NCBI GenBank assembly: GCA_949128115.1
Contig: OX421964.1
Coordinates: forward strand, 51,748,601 to 51,812,600
From: Anaspis maculata
Lineage: Eukaryota; Arthropoda; Insecta; Coleoptera; Scraptiidae
DNA: 64,000 nt
Direction of reading: 5' to 3'
The notes beneath the pieces were generated by a model, which saw only the letters and a program-made list of their open reading frames with translations, was not told the DNA's origin and ran no database searches. Shown here in pieces: positions 12,801 through 24,800 of the stretch (position 1 is the stretch's first letter; each line of letters opens with the position of its first letter). Position numbers and translations under genes: made by a program.

Positions 12801-15800
12801 CAAGCTTGCAGTTGTCATTGCTTGTCAGAGCGTAACCTAACCTATCTTTATTGTTTATTGTCGTCGCTTGACTCGCATGGTGTTAGTGTCACCAGTACCG
12901 GGTGCTTGTCGTTTGAAAGGCAGGGCAAATTCGAGCGAAGCAGCGCGGGGCCGTCTGGCGGTTCGTGCGAGACAAAATCCCGGCCGGTGTGACGATAAAT
13001 GCAACCCACAGTGGTCCCAAGCTATCATGTTTAAGCAGGGCTCCGTTTAACTTCAGGTAAGTTCAGTTTGACTGCCCAAGGCAAAAATTCATTTTTGTTT
13101 ACTACTATAGACCCGAGGGGCTCCATATGGTATCTACTGAAGAGGCAAAGGGATGCTTTGAATAAGCCACTCCTGCTTCATCCTAGTACATGGATAACAG
13201 AGAGAGAAATTAGACTATACTATACGAGAACAGGAGGACATTTCGGTATCACCAATACAAGAGTCGCCCTTCCTTCAAAATTTTGTAGCAGTGTGGAAAA
13301 CTCTCTGTAAAGTGATGGTTTGAATTATTGTAATAAAGTGAAATGCCCTGACTGATTGAAGAACTGTATTTCATGTGTATAATTTTCGTATACTACGCAC
13401 AACGCTGTGAACATAATAACTTAACTGAACAAGTTCAAAACTTTAACATAGAACCAACATAACCTAGATCCCTTCATGCAGCTCAGCAATGTCAATGTTT
13501 TTCGATGATTCCTGTCTCCATCTGTCTGGTAGAATGGAGCAGGAAGGGCTTATTCAGAGCATCTATTCACCTCTCCAGAGTACCATACCGGACCCGGGTC
13601 TACGATAAAAGTGAATAAAAATGTATTTTTTTCTTCGGTAGTCAAACTGATCTTACCCGGAGTTTGGGGCCGCGTCCTGACCCTCGTCGCAAGAGCCTAC
13701 GGCATCCTCATGAACGATTCAACGATACGACTCAAAAACAGACTCAAAAATCCTAATTTAGGTTCACGGTGACATTTCTAAATATTTGACGTTTATTGAT
13801 TTGACGATTTGACACAACGCGCTTGTTTATGCAACCTAGGAGAGATAAAATCCCTAGAGGTCCCAACCAACTGCAGCGCCTCCTGGCGGGAGCAAAATCG
13901 TCCATGCCTCCCATTGACGTTCCCCGATTTTACAATACTAATGTATTGTATTTAAAATGGCTGAATAAAAATATCTAATAAAAAAAAAACTCGAAAAAAT
14001 GGTGCACCCTGTATAGAACAAATAATTTTTCAAACTGCACTTTGGCCTTCCGTTTGCAATGACACTAGGTCATTTCGGTATTATCAATTGCGTAGGTTCA
14101 ATCGAGCTGCCTCATACCTCATACTAATGATTCACCCTGTATGGAAGCAGCACATTAATATCAAGAGCTGACACAACATATTTATTATATATAAAGTAAA
14201 ACGCCTGTAATATACACCATGATGGCTCACCATAGGTGCCGAAGCTTGTAGAGCATGTCAAAATCAAGACAAAGCGGTGAGATTGTGATGTCCTATGCAG
14301 ATGAGCAACAACTTATTGTGCTCTTCTAGCTAGTCATGTCATAAGCTTGCTCTTTATAAATTTCAAGACATACCTTGTGGGCGTGTTTGCAACTACTTTT
14401 GGCTCCACTGTCTCTACCCCAAAGGTCATAATATCGTCCAGCTGTGAATGCTGAGTGTTCGCATAAAAATCATCAAACTGTTACCCAAAAAATTGCAAGA
14501 AATTGCAAGATCTCACAATTTATGTGACATTTGGTCACTTCTGTTATGGAGAAACTAAAACAACCTTTAAAATGAAGTTCATTTTCGCAGCCATCGACGA
14601 TTACACCTTCGGCTGTGCGACCTACGGAAAGCAACGTGGAAGGAGGCCTCAGCATGGGCAGCGCTAAACCCAAAAAGAGCGTCGTCGATCTGACAAGCGA
14701 GGATGGACGCCCGTTGCCTGACAGCCGGGAAGTTTCCTTCAACAAGTTGCAGGGCAGGACGTACCCTTCATTGGTGGTGGTAGCAAGGCCCCACCTTCGA
14801 GTCAAAGATCTCGCATCAGACAGAACGAAATTGGACGTGAAAGTAAAAAGCGTCTTGATGTATCCGCCGACTAAATTCACTGAATGGTACTGAACGCAAC
14901 CTCCAGCGCTTCTTTCTCACCAGTATCATGACTCTTTTTTTTTTCAGGTTGATACAGCAAGGGTTGGTGCGGTCAGATCAGAAGTGTTCCGTTCACACGG
15001 CCAACGCCTTGAAATTGGGAATGTACAGCGACGCTTCCAAATTTCCCTATTCCGGTGGCTACGTCTGGATCTCTGAATGTTGCCCAGCTAGGTTCGTTTC
15101 AGTGTTCAGCGGATCGCTGTTTGAAGGTTCGTCGCATCCTCCGATGGCCATACTGAAACTCTTGTATCATTGGTCTTGTCAGACGATCGTTCAAAACGTG
15201 ACGCAGTGGGTAAGTTTTTTCTTAGTAGGATCTTGAAACATTTTTTGCACTTCTAAGTGTTCATGATACTGTGCATGTCTACGTTATGACATGTATTTTT
15301 TTTTATTTTTTTTCCATGACGTGTATTGAATAACCAAGCGAAAATTATGAAAATGTATCATTTTACCATACCAATTTCGAACCGTTGAAAACCCTACCAG
15401 ATATAACGAGTGATCGAATCAATTTCTCCTCAAGTCGCCTTTGATTCCTGAAAATCTGGCGGAAAAACGTAGCCAGCAAGGAGACCGAGGCCTACTTTGA
15501 GGAGAAATTTATTTGATCACTCTTTACTTTGACGGGAAAGTTTCAAGTACATATCTGAGTGAGAACAGAGAAGGGGCAAAGTACCATTATAGTCCTTCCA
15601 GTGGAATCTTGATTCCAGTGTCTTGAGAGATTTTATTTTCAAGTTTCCAAATCTGAACTATAGAAAATAACCAAAACTTTGCCGTTGGTTGGTTGCACTA
15701 GGGGCTTTCCACCTAGATGGTACAATTACCACCAACATGTTCCATTAGTTGGTACACCTAGATGTAAAGCACCTTAAGTTTCAACTATTGAAAGTATCAA

Positions 15801-18800
15801 CACTAGACATGATCAGCTATTCAACGAGCTATTTCCAAATGCTGATGCTGTTGGATAATCAGTCTATTGAATAAAAGTCTAGTTACCTAAACAAAAAACG
15901 ACAGCACGCCATTTTTCGCATCCGTTTCCTGTGTGCTTTTCGATGGCACAAACCAAAGTAGATCCTTGTAGCTTTCCAAAAAGACCTGAATGATAAATTT
16001 CTGTCAAGGAATAAAAAGCCCACACGGATTGATTCCGTAAGGCCTCATTTTACCAATTCAACTCCGTCCTTGAGTAAAATTTCAAATTTGTAAGTACACC
16101 TTGTCAATTTCAGAAAACAAATCCGGGTAACTTACTGGGTAACTTACTCGTTACCTTACCGACTTTTAAATTACCGGTAATTTTACAACCCTACTTTAAC
16201 TATCGTGTGATCAATTGAATTCCTAATTTAGGCAGGCTGTGGCCTGGTCGAAAATCAGGGGTGCGAGGCTGCATTTAGCTGGGACACAGCCTGCCTAAAT
16301 TAGGAATTTAATTGATCACACAATGTTTCAGCTAGGAGTTGCTAGGAAGAACTTGCTTAGCAACTCCTAGGAAAGTCGGAGTGAAAGCAGAAGCTACTTT
16401 CTGTTTAGTCCAGGGGCATATGTAAATAAAAACCATTCCGTGGGATTTTGAATGAAAGAGCATAGCGACCATCTGGAATACATTCCTTGAATGGGGAGCC
16501 ATCATACTTCACCAGGTGTTTTGCTTGAATTTCTTGCAGGGGATTTATACAGGGTGGTCCATCTTAGCGTAATTATCCCAAAGCGGTCTTATCGTTCAAG
16601 ATAGAGAAAAAGATGTAAGAGAAAAGTTATATGGTTTGATGAGACCTATAACCTAAAATGATTTTCAGCTATACAGGGTGTCCCATTTTGACGGGATTAA
16701 CGAAACGTCAATTGTTTTAAATGGAACACGCTATATTTTTTTGCATTTTCATGTTCAACTTTTTCAACTGTCCTATGCCTGTATTTTTGTTTTTCAATTG
16801 TGTGGCAGTGCTACCAACTAAAAATTAAAAACTAAAAAAAATCGCATTTTCACAGTTTTCTTAGAAAAATCGTAGCGGCCTTGCTTTTCAAAACTGAGAA
16901 ATGAAACTTGACATGGTGATAGTCAAGTCAAAGATCAATATCCCAATGTCAAAAATTGGGATTTCTTGATAGCGTTCACAAAAAAAACATCAATCTTCAT
17001 AATTTTTCAAGTATCATAACTCATTTTTTTCAAATGGCATGCTCCTATTTTTATAACGTTATCTGATAACTTTTTTTATCCTCTTTCATTTTTACTAGGG
17101 GTCCCTACCCTTAACTTCATTTTTTTCGAGATAATCGTAAATTTTCACAAAATTTGTTATTTTTCTTGGTTTTTTCAAAAAATTGAGTTGGCCGTGATGA
17201 ATGACAGACAAGCCAAATAGTATGCAGCTGTCAGTTAGTCAGTTTGAATACTGTCGAACAAAAAAAAATGGCTCCAACGCAAAAAGAAAACAAAGTGGGA
17301 TCCTGGATATCTGGATTATTACCAGAATATCATATCAATTATTTCCTCTCGCGTAAAATCATTTTTATTAGTTCGACAATATTCAGACTGACTAACTGAG
17401 AGTTGCGTACTATTTGGCTCGTCTGTCATTCATCACGGCCAGCTCAATTTTTGAAAAAACCAAGAAAAAAACAGCAAATTTTGTGAAAATTTCCGATTAT
17501 CTCGAAAAAAATGAAGTTAAAGGGTAGGGTACCAGTAAAAATGAAAGAGGATAAAAAAGCTATCAGATAACGTTATAAAATTAGAGGCATGCTATTTGAA
17601 AAAAATGAGTTATGATACTTCGAAAATTATGAAGTTTGATGTTTTTTTGTGAACGCCCTATATCAAGAAATCCCAATTTTTTGACATTGAGATATTGGTC
17701 TTTGACTTGACTATCACCATGTCAAGTTTCATCTCTCAGTTTTGAAAAGCAAGGCCGCTACGATTTTTTTAAGAAAACTGTGAAAATGCGATTTTATATA
17801 GTTTTTAATTTTTAGTTGGTAGCACTGCCACACAATTGAAAAACAAAAATACAGGCATAAGACAGTTGAAAAAGTTGAACATGAAAATGCAAAAAAATAT
17901 AGGGTGTTCCATTTAAAAAAATTGACGTTTCGTTAATTCCTTCAAAATGAGACACCCTGTATAGCTGAAAATAATTTAAGGTTATAGGTCTCATCAAACC
18001 TTATAACTTTTCTCGTACATCTTTTTCTCTATCTTGAACGGTAAGACCGCTATGGGATAATTACGTTAGGATGGACCACCCTGTACAGGGTGAAACAGGA
18101 AAAAAAATGAAGAAAATTATATTCCGTGAACTATAAAAGGTGGAGCGGTACAAATCACCAGGTGGATGCCCGACTTGATGTTTTTAAAGGTTTTGCTTGA
18201 AAAATTGACATTCGTGGTAAATAGAGTGAAAAACAAGAAAACTTGAAAATTAAATTTATTATTTTGAAAAAATCATCGTCGGAAAACCGAAACCGTGTCG
18301 GATTTGAAAATGGACCTACACGACGCCTAATGCAATCTACTCCCGATATCAGTTGGAATTTTTCGAAAAAAGTCAATCTCCCACCAGAAAAGGACAATTG
18401 AGTTGAGTCCTGCACCAAACACGGGTCGTCCTGGTCAAAATCCAAACGAGCGGCCGTCTACGGTGGTAACGGCCAGGATAAAATTTAAAAACCCGTAACG
18501 TCCAACTGCGGGCTTGGTTTGATTCTTTTGTTTTGTTGCTTCCTACCAAATTTGGCTCCAATCCATCGGATAGATATTGGATAATTAAACGGCAAAGTTT
18601 TTTAGATAAGATTACGAAGCTGTGTGTGTCTGTGTCTGTAATCTTCCACGATAACAACCGCAACGTTGATTTGATCGACTTGAAATTCGGTATGCGGACA
18701 TGATTTTGCCGTCGTATGAGTCTGTTACATTTTGGTTGTCATCTGTCAAACGGAAATGTCACCATCAAAAATGACAGAAAGCATATGTCACGAAACTTGA

Positions 18801-21800
18801 CTCGCAATATGTCTTTTGATAACTCTTGAAAAACTGTATTCAACATTGTTGAAAGTATTGCTCCGCATGGCATCTGTCAAATATTAAAAAATGTCAAAGT
18901 TCAAAGTTTTGTTATTTAATTCTTCAAAATTTATCCGATGGATTGGGACCAAATTCGGCAGAAATCAACACAACAACAGAATCGAATCATGTTTGCAGTT
19001 TGAGCTTTCCATCTTCTCCCAGTCTGGAGCTACGAATTTTTATTATTTTTTTCTGTTCCACCCTGTATAAATTTCCTGCAAGAAACTCAAGCAAAACACC
19101 ACGGGATTACATAAGCTCCTGGACTACATAGTAATGAATTCATGATTTTCCCATGCACTGCTCTAGACGTACAAATTGCTAACTTGTATTACGTGCATTA
19201 TAAAGGAACACTATGAACACAAAATTTTTACGTGTGGTAAAATCGCCACATGGAAAGTTGTAAATGACACACATAACAAATCTTTTTTTTTTAAGGTCAA
19301 AGTGGACAACCTCTTCGTGAAAGGCATGTTCGCGTGGCTGAGGGCGGCTTGCACTGTTGCTCTTCACACGCATGTCAAACAACTCGGTGGACCAGGCGTT
19401 AAAGTTCAGGTGGGCGTCATTTCGTTGGGTACCACGTCCCAAGATGGCAACCAAAGACAAGTAAAGGTCGAAGTGCTTGGCATCTTGGAAACTAGCACCA
19501 AACGTATTCGTTTGCGCGCCATCGAACCTTTGGCCGACGGCGAAAGAAATTACAAAAAACGCTTCTCGAAAATTCTCGAACCCGTTTTCAATTGGGTACA
19601 CCCCAACAGCACGATTGTGACAGATCTGACCGTGGACAAGGCGACTCTGCACGGAATGGGCTTCATGCACGTGACACAGTCCACTTCCACCGACTACCTC
19701 AACAGCAACAGAACTGTAATGGAATACTTGAGGCGCATCGTGCCCCGCATGTTTCAAAACACCCTGTCGTTGCTTTCGCGACAAATCATCCAGCAATTCC
19801 TGGACGAGCTGGTCTGGAGGGAGTGGTACGGGACAACGGTCATGCAGTGTTTTGACAACATGATTATGCATTTGTCCGAACAGACACGATTAGATTCTAC
19901 GCAGACTTTGATTGCTCGTTTGAACAAGGTTTTGAACAATCCATTCAAAAATTGGGCTTTGCCTGTCACGTCGAATGCGGCGGCGGCGGCTCCAAAAGCG
20001 CCGCCGGCTGCTGATCCTACGCCCGCGACGCCGAGCACGACGGCTCCGACTCCCGCTCCCAAAAGATACAACAGGACTGTTAGAAAACCGCTCCGTATTG
20101 CTACTCCACCGCCCAGCAGTAGCGTGACGCAAACCGAAATCATGGAACGCCCGGTCAAGTCCAACTCGCCTGATGTCCCTGAACAAATGGTTCCACTCGA
20201 AAATTACTATTACGGCTCCATAAGCTTGTTTGGACAAGCTAAAACCAAGACCAACATCAACATCAAGTGTCAGTTCTGCAGGAGCTCATTCAACAATAAC
20301 ATAGCTTTGATGAACCATTTGTTCAAGCATGCCCATAACGCTTCAAACGACGTCTTCATTTGCAAATACTGTTTGACAATAGTACCAACGAGCGCCGATC
20401 TCATTCAGCACATTGCCAGCTCCCATCCAGACGACACCAAGTTCCAAAACGGTTTTGTTTGCTTGATCTGCGAGTCTCAATTCAAAAATCCTTTCTTTCT
20501 TGGCAAGCACATGTCGCGCGAGCACTGCCCTTCGGAACTGCCGTACGTGTGCGGCACGTGTCAGTTCAGATGTTCGAATCACAAGCAAGCCGTCGATCAC
20601 TTTTATCAGCAGCACGACTGTGGCTCGACGATACAGTGCCCGTTCTGTCTGAAATCGACCGCGTTGGTCTCTGGAGGGCGGAACATCACCCAGAACATGA
20701 ACTATTTCATTCAACATTTGCAGAAGCATCAAAAGAAGCTGCTGGCGAAACGGTGCGGGCGCTGCAATCTGTGGTTCATCCAAAAGGAATTCCTGAAGGA
20801 GCATCAAAACAAGATGCACATGTCGCAGCGAGGCAAGACGGGGCTGATTCCGAGGTTCGCGCCAAGGAACGGTGTTATGGTGCCCAAGTCCAGGATGGAC
20901 AAGTGTCCTGACGATGCTAAAATTATAAATTTCGGAACGCTGTTCTTTAACGTCAACAAAGCGTTGCTTTGCAAAGAGTGCGACACGCCTCTCAGCGCTC
21001 CAAAACATTTTGTGTGAGTATTGTAGATGCAGTTGGAGTTTTTCAGATCGAATTTTCTCTACTTAAAAGGGTATTGCAAACTTACTACCGCAACAGTTTG
21101 AAAATAAACTTTGATTTTTAATGCTTTTTGCAATATCTTTGTGTTTTGATTATGTGGTGTGATTAGAAACATTGCATATCTACAAGTTTCATATCTACAC
21201 AAATCTGCCAGTTATGAGATTTATTCATTATCAATTCACAGAGTTCTCCTTTTGGTTGTTTTGTCCATTTGGTAAAAACGTCTACTCATACATTTAAAAC
21301 ATCATTTTTTCATCATCACCAATAATTATGTGGCAGTTGGTAACTGCTGGTAGTTAGTTTTTTTTGCAAGATTCTTTTCTATTGAAACAATTAATTGAAC
21401 AAACATGATGAACTTTTTCTCATACTAATAATACTAATAATCAAATTTACATTCCAGGTCCTTCGAAAGTTGTCAAAGCTCCAATTGCCAGTACTCAACA
21501 TGCTGCTCAAATGCAATGCAAGCTCATATCGCCAAGTGTAAAACCATCAACACAGAAGTTAACGAGGAGCTGTTGCCTTATGAGATGTATTGCATTTGTG
21601 GTCACCGTGACTCATGTGGTACGTTTTTTCAATATTCATTGCAGTTTTTCTACAATGTTTCTAGAAATTCTTTATTTTATATTTTTCAACGAACGTATAA
21701 TGATTGCTATTACCGTTGAGTGAAAATGTACAGAGAGGCATATCATAACCTTTTGTTGGTATTGGCTGGTGGATGACAACAATACAAACAACTTTTGATA

Positions 21801-24800
21801 CTAGCTTTGCAGCAGATCTTTTTGTAATACAAATAGTTGAGTACTAGAAGGACTCGTTCTGGTTTCAGTTTGCCCTTTGTTTCTGAAAAATTCTTCAAGA
21901 TAAAGCCGCAGCTCTTACCTCATCATGTGGGTTGCAGCACTACCGAATATCTTGTCAACACCATTATCAATGTCAGAAATGTAGCTGGTTACAGCTCTTC
22001 ATACTTTTTCACTCAACGCTATCATTCACGAGGATTCAATTCGCTGACAAGAGCTTTGGCGAGTGTTGTAAAGCATTCAAATGAGTACCTATAGTACAAG
22101 AAAGATAGATTTCAACCTCGGAATAAATATGGACGTCGTGAAAATTTGATATTCTGTTCAGAATTGAGTGCTCTACAACATATCCAAAATCGCCAAAAAT
22201 CGCACCCGGGGGTTTTAAGTTATTGGAGGGGGGGTAAAAAATTGTAACTTAAAATGGAGGGGATGAAGCCCGTCAATCAATTGGAAGCAAATACGTTATG
22301 ATTCGACGCATTATATCCCGTTGATACCATTTTGGCACAAAAAGTGTCGATTGCTGTTGAAGGGGGGTCGTGGGGGGGCGAAGCTCTGCCAGGTGGTCCA
22401 TTTCGTTTTTCTGGCCATGTAAAACCGATCACGACAAGTTTGGTATCTTTTCCAACTAAATTCAATCTTCTGAACTTGAATCCGATGTGTAAATTTGGAT
22501 GAAAACAAGTTTGAACAAGTTAACTTGAAAAAACTTGTTTTTTCTTTGACACTTTTGAAGAATTTTTTTTTCACTGTTAAAGGTATTCATCGTCCAAAAG
22601 TTTTCAGGGGTCATTGGATTGAAGTGTATTCTTCACGAAAATCATCCACTTGATGTATAATTTTGATTCTCTAGTTCAAAAAATCGAATTGAACTCGAGC
22701 CGGCTCGGCGCGTCGTCTACTACTGACCAGAACACTAGAGCATGCACCTTTCAATGAAAATAGCTCGAACTTTCGAAGAAATAACAACTCATCTTTGAAA
22801 ATTTGATTATATGTGCAGAATTGAATTCTCTATAACATAAACAAAATCGCCATGAATCGCACTGCAGGATTTTGAGTTATTCGAGGAGTAGGATAACATT
22901 TTCTCAAGATTCGTGCTCTATGAACAGATAACTCTCCCCTCAAATAACTCAAAACCCTGCAGTGCGATTCATGACGGTTTTGTTTATGTTATAGGGAATT
23001 CAATTCTGCACAGATAATCGAATTTTCAAAGATGAGTTGTTATCTCTTCTAAAGTTTGAGCTATTCTCATTTCAAGGTGCATGCTGTAGTGTTCTGGTCA
23101 GTAGTAGACAACGCGCCGAGCCGGCTCAAGTTCAAATCGATTTTTTGAACTCGAGAAACAAAATTATACATTGAGTGGATGATTTTCGTGAAGAATACAC
23201 TTCAATCTAATGACCCCTGAAAATTTTTCGAAGATGAACACCTCTAACAGTAAAAAAGAAATTCGTCAAAATTGTCAAAGAAAAAACAAGTTTTTTCAAG
23301 TTAACTTGTTCAAACTTGTTTTCATCCAAATCTACAGATCGGATTCGAGTTCAGGAGATTGAATTTAGTCGGAAAAGATACCAAACTTGTTGTGATCGGT
23401 TCTACATGGCCAGAAAAACAAAACGGACCACCTAGCAGAGCTTCGCCCCCCCACGACCCCCCTTCAACAGTAATTGACACTTTTTGTGTCAAAATGGTAT
23501 CAACGGGATATGATGCGTAGAATCATAACGTATTTGCTTCCAATGAATTGACGAGTTTTATCCCCTCCATTCCAAGTTGCAATTTTTTACCCCCCCTTCA
23601 ATAACTCAAAACCCCCGGGTGCGATTTTTGGGGTGCGTCGGCTTGTTCCGACTTATCATTGCTCCGACTCTCGCTTGCTCCGACCTTGGGTTGGCATCAC
23701 TGGAGATGAAGTGAGGCTTCTGCACAGGCAATGGCCAGTGGCGTAGCGAAGGGGAGGGCCTGATTATGCTTCCTGCGTTTGGTCGCCAGATTACGCGAAA
23801 TACATGAGCCATATAGAGGACCGTCCAGAGAAAGTTATTAAAGTATCTCTCATTTTAAGCTGGACGGTGTCCTCGATCGAGGGACCTCATTCCCGGGAGC
23901 TGCTTTTGAGAAAGGTTTGGCTTCACTGCCTTTGAGTGGCGCATGCATGCCCGATTTATTGGCCAGAATCGTATTTATAGATAAGGGCTCGATACCAAGT
24001 TCCAGGCGCAAAAGTTAGGACGGCGTAACTTGCCAAATAGAGCGGTCTGATTGGCCGTTGCGCCCGTTGCTATAGTAACCGCACTTACGGCGGTCTTAGC
24101 CCCAACTTGTAGGTCGTATGCAGTATTGTCACACGACTGGTTTTCGAAGGAAACCACACGGAAGAGTGTGATAATCACGGGTGATCATACGTCTTTTTAA
24201 AAGAGTATAGTAACTATAATACCCTTTATCACACAGAATACCTAATGCTTATTGGCGGCTTTACAGAACTTCGTTTGTCGCCGGCGACAATCCCCCCACT
24301 CCACTGTATGTAGTTGAATAATTTGAACGACACGACGACAGAAACTCGTGTCGCGGGGAGTTATGGAGGGAGGTAGGGGAGTACAGGCGGATCGAATCCT
24401 ATTGGCCAGCGACACTGTCCCTGGCGACATACGAAGTTCTGTAAAAGCGGCTTATCAATGGGGCCTTGCACTGCCACTTTTACACACCAAGGGCGCCACG
24501 ACCGTTGGGGGCAAATTCGACAATTTTGACGGCGTTGACGCTTCAGCGACCGACGTCCGTCATTTTATGTCTTGATTTGAAATTTGGATAACCTCTGTTT
24601 CTTGCTTGACGTCTCCAGTCACTGTCAGTTACTGGTCAAACTACTCAAACTCCCCTGTTTTTCGCGTCGTTACGGCCGCTTTATCGAAGTAGGCGCCCCC
24701 TACAGTAGTGGCGACCTCACGTTGAGTTTTTCTATAGACCGAAGAAGTGTGACGTCACAACATGGCAACATGGCCGGCGGTTGACATTTTCTGGAGGCCA

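Larger units (their letters stand above)
11804..14590 (+). other. row: row-like intron 4 (2.8 kb)
   Basis: Holds a decayed CAGGG-type end near 12295, an interrupted dispersed repeat (12664-14140) and a GC-richer segment with splice-like sites (12700-13985). The rest is AT-rich with nothing recognised. Confidence 0.55.
16440..19130. repeat. Outermost layer of a nested palindrome
   Basis: CAGGTGTTTTGCTTGAATTT and CTTGCAGG before 16548 are mirrored after 19066 as CCTGCAAGAAACTCAAGCAA and AACACC. Without the inserts the junction reads GGATTTATAAATTTCC-like, a palindrome whose centre is the TA used by the elements at 16550-18083 and 18086-19065. Confidence 0.7.
15210..19295 (+). other. row: row-like intron 6 (4.1 kb), mostly nested hairpin elements
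   Basis: Splits the transposase-like domain between residues 500 and 501. It contains two small hairpin MITEs and a four-layer nest of palindromes (about 16440-19130). No coding sequence is seen. Confidence 0.65.

Noticed and set aside
19179..19871. 230-aa minus-strand frame, and 20343-21008 (221 aa)
   Set aside because: Both are shadows of row-like exon 7, whose sense frame has clear zinc-finger and transposase motifs.
21511..21723. Frames running past exon 8 into the intron
   Set aside because: The canonical donor at 21619 and the perfect finger continuation in exon 9 argue for splicing, though a short isoform is possible.
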